From contig CALFIU010000053.1 of NCBI GenBank assembly GCA_937877455.1, positions 1 through 64,000 on the forward strand: a stretch of DNA of 64,000 nt, in the 5' to 3' direction. The notes beneath the pieces are model-generated. The model saw only the letters and a program-made list of their open reading frames with translations. It had not been told where the DNA came from and did no database searches. Origin of the DNA: an uncultured Bacteroidales bacterium. Its GTDB lineage: Bacteria; Bacteroidota; Bacteroidia; Bacteroidales; UBA3824. The position numbers were made by a program, and so were the translations under genes. Numbering within the stretch: position 1 is the stretch's first letter; each line of letters starts with the position of its first letter. Positions 37,640 through 46,850 of this stretch are shown piece after piece.

Positions 37640-38248
37640 TCAAATATTTAACAATGAGTTTATCTGATTGGTAAGAAATTTCATATCTTCCTCTCTGTTT
37701 GGAAAATCAAGATTATCAGCATCAAGAACAAGAAGTTTCCCTCGCTTATAAGAAGAAATCCATTTTTCGTATTTTACATTAAGTTTTGTAAGATATTCAG
37801 GACTTATACCTTGCTCATACTCTCTGCCTCGCGATCTAATCTGTTTTAATAATGTGCTTACATTGGCTCTAAGATAAATGAGCAAATCTGGTGGTGAAAT
37901 TAACGAACTCATAAGTTCAAAAATGCCAGTATAGTTTTTATAATCTCTACTACTCATCAAACCCATCTCATGAAGATTGGCAGCAAAAATATACGCATCT
38001 TCATAAACAGTACGATCTTGCACAACATTTTTTCCCGAATTTCGAATTTCGAGTATTTTACTAAGCCTTGTTTGCAAAAAATAAATTTGTAATTCAAAAG
38101 CCCACCTTGGCATATCGTTATAAAAATCATTAAGATACGGATTGTTTTCTGTATCTTCATAATGCGGCACCCAACCATAATGCTGCGACAAAAGATTTGC
38201 CAATGTTGTTTTTCCAGAACCGATGTTTCCGGCAATAGCAATATGCAT
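37640..38248 (-). CDS. deoxynucleoside kinase
   Basis: A 202-residue cytoplasmic kinase of the deoxyadenosine/deoxyguanosine kinase family, phosphorylating deoxynucleosides in salvage. P-loop GNIGSGKTT is at residues 7-15, the ERS-type motif appears as VVQDRTVYEDAYIF, and the LID contains IRSRGREYEQGI. Base specificity is not readable. It is 34 bp upstream of the GH3 gene on the same strand but has its own -7 box (38278-38285). Confidence 0.9.
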   Translation of the reverse strand: MHIAIAGNIGSGKTTLANLLSQHYGWVPHYEDTENNPYLNDFYNDMPRWAFELQIYFLQTRLSKILEIRNSGKNVVQDRTVYEDAYIFAANLHEMGLMSSRDYKNYTGIFELMSSLISPPDLLIYLRANVSTLLKQIRSRGREYEQGISPEYLTKLNVKYEKWISSYKRGKLLVLDADNLDFPNREEDMKFLTNQINSLLNI

Positions 38249-38277
38249 GATTAAATGTTTAGTTACTTTATAAAAAA

Positions 38278-38285
38278 CAAAAGTA
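38278..38285 (-). promoter_or_regulatory. -7 box of the deoxynucleoside kinase gene
   Basis: Minus-strand TACTTTTG matches TAnnTTTG 30 bp before the start codon; no clear -33 partner was found. Confidence 0.45.
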
Positions 38286-38460
38286 AAAAACTTTTCTTAT
38301 AGAATAATTTTTTTTGAAAAAAATTATATTCCGTAGATTCAAACCTCAATAATTTATACAAGTTAACAAAAAAAATTACACATTATATAAAGGTGTAAAA
38401 TATGTTCTATATCAAGAAAATTAATAGTTTTCACAAAAAAAACATTCATTTGGTTGTCAG

Positions 38461-38492
38461 TTGCAAAAAATAAACGAAAAAATATAATTTTG
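38461..38492 (+). promoter_or_regulatory. MATE gene promoter adjoining the start codon
   Basis: TTG (38461-38463) and the -7 box TAATTTTG (38485-38492) are 21 bp apart. The ATG begins only 4 bp after the -7 box, so a transcript starting at the usual distance would have little or no leader. Confidence 0.6.
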
Positions 38493-38496
38493 CACC

Positions 38497-39930
38497 ATGA
38501 AATCAAGTCAAAAAGAAGATTTACTCGGTTTAGTACGCAATGGTAGCCAAATGACATTGGCACAACAGTTAAAACTTACCGCAGAACTAAGCCTACCATC
38601 AATGATGGCGCAAATATCATTTATAATAATGCAATATATCGATGCAGCCATGGTAGGACAACTTGGTTCAGAATGTTCTGCAGCCGTAGGACTTGTAAAC
38701 ACAAGCACATGGCTTTTTTATGGTCTTGGAGAAAGCGCATCAACAGGTTTTTCTGTATTGGTAGCCCATAGGCTTGGCGCAAACGATGCCTTTTCTGCTC
38801 GACAAATTTTGCGGCAAGGATTATCAACATGCCTACTCGTATCAACTATTCTCATGGGTTTAGGGCTATCCATAAGTAGTAGTTTACCATATTGGCTCGG
38901 TGGAGGTAGTGACATTGCACCAATGTCGACCGAATATTTTTGGATTTTTGCTCTAAGTATGCCATTTTTTCATATCAATTACATGGCAGCAAGCATGTTA
39001 AGAAGTAGCGGCAACATGAAAATACCAAGCATATTGAATGTAATAATGTGTTTTTTGGACGTTGTTTTCAACTTTTTTTTAATCTATCCCGACCGTCAAA
39101 TAAGCATATTTTCGCATGAACTTGAAATATTTGGGTTTGGTCTTGGTGTTAAAGGAGCAGCCATGGGTACAGCACTTTCGCAAGTTGTAGGGTCGGTGTT
39201 TATGCTTGGATATTTGATTTTTAAATCAAAAGACCTTAAAATTTATGGCGAAAAGGGAAGTTTTATCCCACAGAAAAAATTTCTAAAAAACGCATTAAAA
39301 ATAGGCATACCCATTGGGGTTGAACGCATTATAATGAGTTCGGCATACATTTGCCTAACAGCCATTATTGCACCACTTGGCAACATTGCCATTGCCGCCG
39401 ACACATTTGCTGTAACAGTAGAAAGCCTTTGCTATATGCCTGGCTACGGAATAGCCGATGCAGCAACTACTCTTGTAGGACAAAGCATTGGAGCGGGCAG
39501 ACGAAGCCTTGCACGCAGATTTGGTTTTATAACTGTTTTTTGTGGAATAGGCGTAATGACAATAACTGCTGCAATAATGTATGCTTTTGCACCACAAATG
39601 ATGCACCTAATGACACCAATAACTGAAATAAGCACTCTCGGAACAGAAATTTTAAGAATAGAAGCCTTTGCCGAACCAATGTTTGCAGCTGCAATAGTAG
39701 CTTACGGAGTGTTTGTTGGTGCTGGCGACTCTCTAACACCAAGCCTTATGAACTTACTAAGCATGTGGGGATTAAGAATAACATTTGCCGCATTTTTGGC
39801 TCCACAAATGGGTTTGAAAGGTGTTTGGATTGTAATGGCTGTTGAACTTTCAATACGTGGAATTTTATTTTTAATAAGGCTTAAATCAACAAAATGGCTC
39901 AAAAACACTATTAAAGCCAAACTAAAATAA
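38497..39930 (+). CDS. MATE family multidrug/metabolite exporter
   Basis: A 477-residue inner-membrane protein with about twelve membrane helices in two homologous halves (N-half MAQISFIIMQYIDAAMVGQLGS; C-half with GIPIGVERIIMSSAYI and GYGIADAATTLVGQSIGAG), the MATE/DinF pattern, exporting cationic compounds by Na+ or H+ antiport. Start at 38497 gives MKSSQKEDLLGLVRNGSQ, a polar N-terminus seen in other Bacteroidales MATE proteins as far as I recall; the alternative Met at residue 19 would leave a normal-length leader after the promoter. Separate promoters flank it, so it is probably monocistronic. Confidence 0.92.
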   Translation: MKSSQKEDLLGLVRNGSQMTLAQQLKLTAELSLPSMMAQISFIIMQYIDAAMVGQLGSECSAAVGLVNTSTWLFYGLGESASTGFSVLVAHRLGANDAFSARQILRQGLSTCLLVSTILMGLGLSISSSLPYWLGGGSDIAPMSTEYFWIFALSMPFFHINYMAASMLRSSGNMKIPSILNVIMCFLDVVFNFFLIYPDRQISIFSHELEIFGFGLGVKGAAMGTALSQVVGSVFMLGYLIFKSKDLKIYGEKGSFIPQKKFLKNALKIGIPIGVERIIMSSAYICLTAIIAPLGNIAIAADTFAVTVESLCYMPGYGIADAATTLVGQSIGAGRRSLARRFGFITVFCGIGVMTITAAIMYAFAPQMMHLMTPITEISTLGTEILRIEAFAEPMFAAAIVAYGVFVGAGDSLTPSLMNLLSMWGLRITFAAFLAPQMGLKGVWIVMAVELSIRGILFLIRLKSTKWLKNTIKAKLK

Positions 39931-39946
39931 TTTTAATATAGCAATT

Positions 39947-39977
39947 TTTGCATTTGCCAACGTAAATTCTATCTTTG
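39947..39977 (+). promoter_or_regulatory. promoter of the beta-barrel/RsmI-like operon
   Basis: TTTG (39947-39950), a 19-bp spacer and TATCTTTG (39970-39977) match the Bacteroidota consensus exactly, 42 bp before the ATG at 40020. Confidence 0.85.
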
Positions 39978-40019
39978 CAAGGCGTTTTATTGGAAAAAAT
40001 TGCCATGTAAAAAAAATTA

Positions 40020-40994
40020 TTGATGAAAAAAAACAAAATAAACAATATAAAATTAGCTTTTGTTTTTGTAATAACATTAATGCTATTTAATATACAACAC
40101 ACTGAAGGACAAAATCTTATAGGATTTCGCGGATTTTACCAACGTGCAACAGTAAGTTGCGACAGCATAAAAATGAAACGCAACATGACAACAATATCAG
40201 GTGTTGGTGGTGGCATTGTTTACAAACATTTTGAACTCGGTCCGATAGGTTTTCAAGGAGAACTTAACTACGAAGAAAAAGGGTTTAAAATAAACAACAC
40301 AGACACAACGTATTATAGCCAAAAAATGAAATACCTTTCTGTGCCATTGATGATGCATGTTGACATTGGTAAAAACGCTGTAAAAGCAATTTTTGCCTTG
40401 GGTATTTACGGAGATTATTTATTAGAAAAACCCTCTATATCAACCAATTGTAACGGCAACTACGTTGGCATAGAACGAATAGTAAACGGCACGTGCAATA
40501 AATTTACCTTTGGATTAATTGGGCAAGCAGGAATTGCCGTATGCAGCAAAATTGGAGTTTTTCAACTCGAATTTAGAGCATCGCAAGGTATGAGCAAAAC
40601 TATGAATCTTGGAGACTTGGCTCTTCTAAACTATCTAATGTCGCGAACTGTAGGTGTAAGTTTTGCTTACATGAAACCTTTTGGAGAGAAAAAGTATTAC
40701 GAAAAAAGAATAAAACCAATCGACGACCAACCTATCAACATTAATCCAGCATTGGAAAAAACCGACAACACTAATAATAAAGAACAAGAAACTACAAAAC
40801 CAAAAGAAAATTTAACAAATCCAGAATCGGATTTCGATTTTGAAGAACCTGACACAAATACGGAAACAACTCCAACACAAAACGAACAATCTGTAAAAAA
40901 TACATTGCAAGAACAACAAACATCAGAAAACCAAAACACTCAAGAACAAGAAAAAGTATCAGGAAATAAAAACAAAAGCAAAAAGAAAAAATAG
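40020..40994 (+). CDS. outer-membrane beta-barrel protein (PorT-like) with polar C-terminal tail
   Basis: A 324-residue exported protein. The signal peptide region (INNIKLAFVFVITLMLFNIQHTEGQ) is followed by an OMP_b-brl_2/PorT-like barrel of about 200 residues with alternating strands (VGGGIVYKHFELGPIGFQGELNYEEKGFKI; YLSVPLMMHVDIGKN; FQLEFRASQGM), ending near residue 220 (GVSFAYMKPF). The remaining hundred residues are low-complexity Glu/Gln/Asn/Thr/Lys and finish KNKSKKKK, which is atypical because barrels normally end in a terminal strand. The tail may be periplasmic and peptidoglycan-interacting; this is inference. The RsmI-like gene starts 6 bp later. Confidence 0.75.
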   Translation: MMKKNKINNIKLAFVFVITLMLFNIQHTEGQNLIGFRGFYQRATVSCDSIKMKRNMTTISGVGGGIVYKHFELGPIGFQGELNYEEKGFKINNTDTTYYSQKMKYLSVPLMMHVDIGKNAVKAIFALGIYGDYLLEKPSISTNCNGNYVGIERIVNGTCNKFTFGLIGQAGIAVCSKIGVFQLEFRASQGMSKTMNLGDLALLNYLMSRTVGVSFAYMKPFGEKKYYEKRIKPIDDQPININPALEKTDNTNNKEQETTKPKENLTNPESDFDFEEPDTNTETTPTQNEQSVKNTLQEQQTSENQNTQEQEKVSGNKNKSKKKK

Positions 40995-41000
40995 CAAACA

Positions 41001-41714
41001 ATGGACAATTATGGCAAAATATACATGGTTCCAATGCACCTTGGAGCCGAAAATTTTACATATTACCTACCACCCGACGTTTTAGAAATAATACGCAACA
41101 TAAAATACTTTGTAGCAGAAAATGCAAAAACAGCGCGGCATTATTTCATTGCCCTTGGTATGCGCGATAGACTACAACAAATAACTGTTTATCAAATGGA
41201 TAAGCATAACAAAAATTTTGACTGCACACAATATTTCAACGTTGTTAAAACTGGCGAAAATCTTGGTATAATATCAGAAGCAGGTTGTCCAGGAGTTGCC
41301 GATCCGGGAGCAAATGTAGTTGCAGCAGCCCATCAAGCAGGCGTAGACGTTGTGCCACTCGTTGGACCATCAAGCATTTTGTTATCGCTTATGGCCAGCG
41401 GACTTAACGGTCAAAGTTTTGCCTTTGTAGGATATTTGCCAGTAAAAAATCCAGAACGATCAAAATTTATAAAAAAAATTGAAGAACGCTCTAAAGAATT
41501 TAATCAAACACAAATTTTTATTGAAACACCATATCGAAATAACGCTTTTATAGAAACTCTTTGTAACACACTTAGCCCCAATACTTTGTTAACAATAGCC
41601 TGCGATATAACTCTTGAAACTGAATTTATAAAAACCAAAACAGTTTTGCAATGGAAAAAACAAAAAATCGACATTGACAAACGTCCTGCAATATTCCTAA
41701 TTCTAAAAAAATAA
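41001..41714 (+). CDS. tetrapyrrole-methylase-fold SAM methyltransferase (RsmI paralogue)
   Basis: A 237-residue SAM-dependent methyltransferase of the RsmI (16S rRNA C1402 2'-O-methyltransferase) superfamily, in the Bacteroidota-specific subgroup. Visible signatures: YFVAENAKTARHYF, the SAM loop GIISEAGCPGVADPGANVV, and LVGPSSILLSLMASGLNGQSFAFVGYLP followed by QIFIETPYRN. It is shorter than E. coli RsmI (286) and lacks the C-terminal extension, so the methylation target may differ. It shares a promoter with the upstream barrel gene and ends at a 15-bp stem. Confidence 0.88.
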   Translation: MDNYGKIYMVPMHLGAENFTYYLPPDVLEIIRNIKYFVAENAKTARHYFIALGMRDRLQQITVYQMDKHNKNFDCTQYFNVVKTGENLGIISEAGCPGVADPGANVVAAAHQAGVDVVPLVGPSSILLSLMASGLNGQSFAFVGYLPVKNPERSKFIKKIEERSKEFNQTQIFIETPYRNNAFIETLCNTLSPNTLLTIACDITLETEFIKTKTVLQWKKQKIDIDKRPAIFLILKK

Positions 41715-41737
41715 AACTATATAGTTTTCAAACAACA

Positions 41738-41772
41738 AAATTGGTATTTTTTACAATAAAAAATACCAATTT
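41738..41772 (+). terminator. terminator-like 15-bp hairpin after the RsmI-like gene
   Basis: AAATTGGTATTTTTT (41738-41752) pairs perfectly with AAAAAATACCAATTT (41758-41772) around ACAAT. The downstream U-tract is short, so strength is uncertain. Confidence 0.65.
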
Positions 41773-41866
41773 AAATACACACTATTTTTTTGTTTTTAAA
41801 AAAAAATTAAACCATTTTTGTAAACTAAAGTTACAAACACATTTTTTTTAAACTAAATTATAACTT

Positions 41867-43867
41867 ATGAAGAGATTATTATTGTCGGCAGCTATTGCTA
41901 TATCGTTGTTTAGCGCAGTTAAAGCCGACGTTAAAATGCCTTCGCTGTTTACAGATGGAATGGTATTACAGCAAAACTGCAAAGCCGCAGTTTGGGGATT
42001 TGCCTCCCCTGGCGAAAAAATTACAGTTTCAAACACTTGGAACAACGATAGTCAAACCGTAACTGCCGGAAACGATGGAAAATGGAAAGTTAATATAAAA
42101 ACAACTTCTGCTGGCGGGCCATACGCATTAATAATAAAAGGCAATAACACAATTTTTATCAACGATGTACTTTTGGGAGAAGTTTGGTTGGCATCGGGAC
42201 AGAGTAACATGGAAATGCCAATGGAAGGTTGGTTGCCAGAATGTCCAGTAAAAAACGGTCCTCAAGACATAGCCAACTCCAATAATCCCAAGATTAGGAT
42301 TTTTATGGTACAACGCGGCGTAAGTTTTGTGCCCAAAGACGATTTAGAAGGTCAATGGAAACAAGCCAATCCCGAAAATACCCCAAAATTTGGTGCCACT
42401 TGCTACTATTTTGCAAAAAAACTAAATTCAGAACTTGGCATCCCCGTAGGAATAATTAACACATCATGGGGCGGAACACCAGACGAAAGCTGGATTCCTG
42501 AAGATTTTATAAAAAACGTTCCAGAATACACTCAAACCGTCAAAGATATAAACGCATCTAAAGATAAAGCCGACGAAAAAGAAAAATGGACACTTTCTCG
42601 CCCACATGTAGAACGTCGCGACATGCCGTGGGAAAAAATCGACCTTGGCGACCAAAAAATTTCAGACAAAGCATTTGACGATAACGCTTGGAAAACCATG
42701 ACACTACCCAAAAGTTGGGAAAACGATGTCATAAAAACTTTTGACGGTGTAGTTTGGTTTCGCAAAAAAATAAACATTACCCCCGAAATGAGCGGAAAAG
42801 AATTGATAATTTCGCTCGGTGCAATCGACGATATGGACATCACCTATTTCAACGGCAAAGAAATAGGCAAATGTATGCTCGATGGCTTTTGGCAAAAAGA
42901 ACGCATCTACACCGTTCCCGCTGCTGATGTTAAAACTGGCGAAGCCGTAATTGCGGTAAGAGTACTCGATACTCAAGGAGGTGGTGGCATTTGCGGAAAC
43001 GCCAACAGCATGAAATATTATACTAAGGGCAACGAAAAAAATGCAATTTCTCTTGCTGGAAATTGGAAATTTTTGCCCACAGCTGAACTTAAAAGCAATG
43101 TTTTCTACAAATTTAACATCGATAACCAAGAATTTTATCAACGTCCTACACTTCCAGCAGAACTTGGCGAGATGACTGCCACTTGTTTATATAACGCAAT
43201 GGTTGCACCCATAGCTGGTTACAATATTGCTGGGGCTATTTGGTATCAAGGAGAAGCCAATGTAGGCAGAGCAGAAGAATATTCGCGCACGTTTCCAATA
43301 ATGATTAACTCATGGCGCAATAAATGGGACATCGGCGACTTCCCATTTTATTTTGTACAAATTGCTCCATGGGATTATGGTCAAGGACAATCGCAAGAAA
43401 TACGTGAAGCACAACGACTTAGCCTAAATGTAAAAAACACAGGTATGGCAGTAACTCTCGACATTGGCGATAACGATAATATCCATCCCGCCGACAAAAT
43501 AACGGTAGGCGAAAGATTAGCACTTTGGGCATTTAAAGATGTTTACGGTAAAAACAACGTATGCAGCGGTCCACTTTTTAAAAGTCAATCGATTAATAGT
43601 AACAAAATAACCCTTACTTTTGACTATGCCGACGGATTAAAAGCCATAGGCGGAACACTCAAAGACTTTGAAATTGCTGGCAAAGACGGCAAATACTATT
43701 CTGCAACAGCCGAAATAAAAGACGGCAAAGTAGAAGTTTACTCCGAAAAAGTAAAAAAACCGCTTTCAGTGCGCTACCTTTGGAAAAACACCGTTGACAA
43801 ACCTACACTTTTTAACGGTGCCGGACTTCCTGCAAGTTCTTTCCAATCAACAAGATGTTGGAAATAA
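41867..43867 (+). CDS. sialate O-acetylesterase family (SASA) carbohydrate esterase
   Basis: A 666-residue exported esterase (signal peptide ending AVKA). The SGNH-type motifs are present: GEVWLASGQSNMEMPM with the catalytic Ser near residue 113, WYQGEANVGRAEEY, and DIGDNDNIHPADK with the Asp-x-x-His pair near 534-541. Residues about 225-400 are a galactose-binding-like insert (WFRKKINITPEMSGKELIISLGAIDDMDITYFNG), common in this family. It removes O-acetyl groups from sialic acids or, as in related rumen and gut loci, from plant polysaccharides. Its place directly before a GH26 mannanase makes deacetylation of acetylated mannan the more likely role. A strong terminator follows. Confidence 0.88.
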   Translation: MKRLLLSAAIAISLFSAVKADVKMPSLFTDGMVLQQNCKAAVWGFASPGEKITVSNTWNNDSQTVTAGNDGKWKVNIKTTSAGGPYALIIKGNNTIFINDVLLGEVWLASGQSNMEMPMEGWLPECPVKNGPQDIANSNNPKIRIFMVQRGVSFVPKDDLEGQWKQANPENTPKFGATCYYFAKKLNSELGIPVGIINTSWGGTPDESWIPEDFIKNVPEYTQTVKDINASKDKADEKEKWTLSRPHVERRDMPWEKIDLGDQKISDKAFDDNAWKTMTLPKSWENDVIKTFDGVVWFRKKINITPEMSGKELIISLGAIDDMDITYFNGKEIGKCMLDGFWQKERIYTVPAADVKTGEAVIAVRVLDTQGGGGICGNANSMKYYTKGNEKNAISLAGNWKFLPTAELKSNVFYKFNIDNQEFYQRPTLPAELGEMTATCLYNAMVAPIAGYNIAGAIWYQGEANVGRAEEYSRTFPIMINSWRNKWDIGDFPFYFVQIAPWDYGQGQSQEIREAQRLSLNVKNTGMAVTLDIGDNDNIHPADKITVGERLALWAFKDVYGKNNVCSGPLFKSQSINSNKITLTFDYADGLKAIGGTLKDFEIAGKDGKYYSATAEIKDGKVEVYSEKVKKPLSVRYLWKNTVDKPTLFNGAGLPASSFQSTRCWK

Positions 43868-43878
43868 GATTTTAAACC

Positions 43879-43930
43879 AAGGATTATGAAAATATCAAAA
43901 ACTTTATAATTTTTCATAATCCTTTTTTTA
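43879..43930 (+). terminator. intrinsic terminator after the SASA esterase gene
   Basis: AAGGATTATGAAAA (43879-43892) and TTTTCATAATCCTT (43911-43924) form a perfect 14-bp stem with an 18-nt loop, then a T-run. The -7 box of the next gene starts within the end of this region. Confidence 0.85.
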
Positions 43931-43936
43931 TCTTTG
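43929..43936 (+). promoter_or_regulatory. -7 box of the GH26 mannanase gene
   Basis: TATCTTTG fits TAnnTTTG, 38 bp before the ATG at 43975, directly after the preceding terminator. The -33 element is not clear. Confidence 0.5.
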
Positions 43937-43974
43937 AGCAGACAGAATTTGGTTAAACTTTAATTACTATTACA

Positions 43975-45411
43975 ATGAAAAAATTTTCACTAATATTACT
44001 ATTAGCCTTTGCAATAATTTCTGCATTAAACTCATGCGACAAAGACGACAGCAACAACTCCGAAACCTCAGAAATACAAGTGTTATCCACCTCACCAACC
44101 GACGGAGAAACCGACGTTCCTTCAGGAACTAACCAAGCAGAAATAACTTATAATCAGGATATTAGTTATTCCGTAATCAATGGCAGCGTAACCGTCAACG
44201 GTGAAAAAGCAAGTTTTTCAAAAGAAGGGAACAACAAACTTAAAATAACAGGATTTACAGTAAAACCCGGTAACACATACAAAATAGTTGTAACCGCAGG
44301 TACAGTTGTTGGTTACGACAAAGAATTTACGTTTTCATTTTCGGGAAAAACCATTACAACAAGTGGAGAAATAAAAACAACAGCCATAAACTCTTCCAAC
44401 ACCAACGTACAAAAAGTTTACGAATTTTTGTACCAAAACTATGGGAAAAAAATAATATCAGGAGCAATGGCTACCAACACACTGCCTCAAGCAGAAGCCG
44501 ACCTTGTAAAAGAAGCCACAGGAAAATATCCCGCAATGTTAACATTCGATTTCATATTCAGCAATCTTACATCAGAACGTAGTTCGTGGGAACAAGCATC
44601 AATCTACCAAAAAGACGAAAACATAGCCATTTACGAAAACCATTGGAAAGCAGGTGGCATTGTATCAGCATGTTGGCATCTCAACGCCCCTCCATCAGAA
44701 TCGGCAGCAGCATACAACCAAGTTAACAATTCAGACATTTCTTGGAACGCTAAAACAGATGGTTTTTCTGCCGCAAATGCTACTAAAGATGGCTGTTGGG
44801 AAAAAGAATTTCTTGATTTTTCGTTAGAAATAGTAGCCAAAGACCTTAAAATTTACAAAGACAAAGACATACCCGTTGTATGGCGACCATTTCACGAAGC
44901 CGCTGGTCACAACGGCAACTATAACCAATACGGTTGGTTTTGGTGGGGAAAATCTGGCGCAGAAGCATACGTAAAACTATGGAAATACATGTTTGATTAT
45001 TTCAAAAACAAAGGACTTGACAATCTAATATGGGTTTGGAACACCCAATACAGCAACACAACGCCACTTGATTACGATTGGTATCCGGGCAACGACTATG
45101 TTGACATTGTAGCTTGCGACATTTACGAAAAAACAGCAGCCGAATGTGCTGAACAATACGCATTACTAACCGAAATTTGGTCTGACAAAATAATCGCACT
45201 CAGCGAAAACGGCTCAATCGGCAACATTAGCCAAATTTGGAACGAAGGCGGAACATTCTCATACTTTATGCCGTGGTACACATACGATGAATCAAACTCA
45301 GGTGGCGTATTAACCGACCTCAACAAATCTATCCACGCTAAAACCGCATGGTGGGAAGATGCAGCCAATTGCGAAAACGTAATTTTTAGAGAAGATATGC
45401 CAGGTTGGTAA
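43975..45411 (+). CDS. GH26 endo-beta-1,4-mannanase, lipoprotein
   Basis: A 478-residue lipoprotein (lipobox region LNSC). After a short linker comes a bacterial Ig-like (BIg5-type) domain at about 35-120 (STSPTDGETDVPSGTNQAEITYNQDI), then a GH26 catalytic barrel. The acid/base is Glu308 in WRPFHEAAG and the nucleophile Glu411 in ALSENGS; both active-site motifs are intact. It cuts the beta-1,4-mannan backbone outside the cell or at the outer membrane. The cellobiose 2-epimerase that follows 104 bp later completes the familiar Bacteroides-type mannan/manno-oligosaccharide pairing, although the GH130 phosphorylase and the symporter usually present are not in the window. Confidence 0.93.
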   Translation: MKKFSLILLLAFAIISALNSCDKDDSNNSETSEIQVLSTSPTDGETDVPSGTNQAEITYNQDISYSVINGSVTVNGEKASFSKEGNNKLKITGFTVKPGNTYKIVVTAGTVVGYDKEFTFSFSGKTITTSGEIKTTAINSSNTNVQKVYEFLYQNYGKKIISGAMATNTLPQAEADLVKEATGKYPAMLTFDFIFSNLTSERSSWEQASIYQKDENIAIYENHWKAGGIVSACWHLNAPPSESAAAYNQVNNSDISWNAKTDGFSAANATKDGCWEKEFLDFSLEIVAKDLKIYKDKDIPVVWRPFHEAAGHNGNYNQYGWFWWGKSGAEAYVKLWKYMFDYFKNKGLDNLIWVWNTQYSNTTPLDYDWYPGNDYVDIVACDIYEKTAAECAEQYALLTEIWSDKIIALSENGSIGNISQIWNEGGTFSYFMPWYTYDESNSGGVLTDLNKSIHAKTAWWEDAANCENVIFREDMPGW

Positions 45412-45424
45412 AAACAATTTTTAC

Positions 45425-45449
45425 AGCCTTAGCCTAAAAAACTAAGGCT
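45425..45449 (+). other. short hairpin between mannanase and epimerase genes
   Basis: AGCCTTAG (45425-45432) pairs with CTAAGGCT (45442-45449), loop 9. No U-tract follows, so it probably limits rather than stops readthrough to the epimerase. Confidence 0.5.
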
Positions 45450-45514
45450 ATTGAAACAAATAATAAAAATAAGAACGTAAAAAACAAAGGACATTTCTTT
45501 TGAAAATATAAAAA

Positions 45515-46714
45515 ATGGATAAAAAAATTGTTACACTAAAAGAAGAAACAACCCAAGAACTAAGCAATATTCTCAATTTTTGGGCAAAAAACACAATTGA
45601 TGAAACCAATGGAGGATTTATTGGTGCAATAGACGGCGATGGCACAAAACATCCCGAAGCCGAAAAAGGTGCAGTTCTCAACGCAAGAATCCTGTGGTCT
45701 TACTCGGCAGCATACCGCATCACCAAAAACGAAGAATATCTAAAACTTGCAAAACGAGCATTAGAATACAACATAAAACATTTTTTTGACAGAAAAAATG
45801 GCGGTTCATATTGGATGCTAACCCCCGAAGGCAAACCATCAAACACACGTAAACAAATCTACGCAATAGCCTTTTTGATTTATGGCATATCAGAATACGT
45901 CAGAGCCACTGGCGACGAAAAACCATTGAGTTATGCTCAAGACCTTTTTATTGCCATAGAACGCTATAGTTTTGATAAACAAAACAATGGCTACATAGAA
46001 GCACTTTCAGAAGATTGGCAAACCCTTGAAGATATGCGTTTGAGCGACAAAGACGCAAATTCGCCAAAATCTATGAACACACACCTTCACATTCTTGAAG
46101 CATACGCATGCTTATATAGAGTATGGAAAGACGTAGAACTTGAGCAACAACTAAAAAACCTCATCGAAGTTTTCCTTGATAAAATTATTGACCAACAACA
46201 CGGATTTTTCAATCTGTTTTTTTCAATGGATTGGAAACATGAATCACAAATTAACTCATACGGACACGACATTGAAGGATCGTGGTTACTATGGGAAGCC
46301 GCAGAAGTACTTGGAGACCAACAAGTTTTGCAACGAGTAAAACCTGTAATTTTAAAAATGGCAGAACAAGCCCTTAGAGATGGAATAGACCATGAGGATG
46401 GCGGCATGATGAACGATGGTTTATTTGGTAAAATAGAAGACAGCGACAAACATTGGTGGCCACAAGCCGAAAGTGTTATTGGATTTTTTAACGCTTGGCA
46501 ACTCTCAAACGACGAAAAATTCTTACAAGCAAGCATCAACTCTTGGAATTTTATCAAATCATATATAATCGACCACCAAAAAGGCGAATGGTTTTGGCGT
46601 GTAAGCCGCACACATCAAGTTTATACCCAAGAACAAAAAACTGGACCTTGGAAATGCCCATATCACAACAGCCGTATGTGCATGGAAATTATCGAAAGAA
46701 TAAATAGTTTATAA
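45515..46714 (+). CDS. cellobiose 2-epimerase (AGE family)
   Basis: A 399-residue cytoplasmic (alpha/alpha)6-barrel enzyme of the AGE/cellobiose-epimerase family, converting the reducing-end sugar of beta-1,4 disaccharides, for example mannobiose to mannosylglucose. Family length and the active-site histidine segments are present: NTHLHILEAYA (about 188), GHDIEGSWLLWEA (about 250) and WKCPYHNSRMCMEI (about 383), plus NGGFIGAIDGDG near the start. In Bacteroides this step follows GH26 mannanase and precedes mannosylglucose phosphorylase (GH130). The N-acylglucosamine 2-epimerases have similar folds, but the HHH pattern and the neighbouring mannanase favour cellobiose epimerase. A strong terminator closes the unit. 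Confidence 0.88.
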   Translation: MDKKIVTLKEETTQELSNILNFWAKNTIDETNGGFIGAIDGDGTKHPEAEKGAVLNARILWSYSAAYRITKNEEYLKLAKRALEYNIKHFFDRKNGGSYWMLTPEGKPSNTRKQIYAIAFLIYGISEYVRATGDEKPLSYAQDLFIAIERYSFDKQNNGYIEALSEDWQTLEDMRLSDKDANSPKSMNTHLHILEAYACLYRVWKDVELEQQLKNLIEVFLDKIIDQQHGFFNLFFSMDWKHESQINSYGHDIEGSWLLWEAAEVLGDQQVLQRVKPVILKMAEQALRDGIDHEDGGMMNDGLFGKIEDSDKHWWPQAESVIGFFNAWQLSNDEKFLQASINSWNFIKSYIIDHQKGEWFWRVSRTHQVYTQEQKTGPWKCPYHNSRMCMEIIERINSL

Positions 46715-46721
46715 TACAAAT

Positions 46722-46770
46722 AGTGTTGTCAAAAAGTAAAGAGATACTTTTTGACAACACTTTCTATTTT
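46722..46770 (+). terminator. 17-bp stem terminator after cellobiose epimerase gene
   Basis: AGTGTTGTCAAAAAGTA (46722-46738) and TACTTTTTGACAACACT (46745-46761) pair perfectly with a 6-nt loop, followed by TTCTATTTTTG. Confidence 0.9.
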
Positions 46771-46850
46771 TGTTGAAAATTAAAAAAAATTCAACAAAAA
46801 GTTGAATTACAAAAATTGCCAATAAATACAATAGGACACGGCATATAAAA

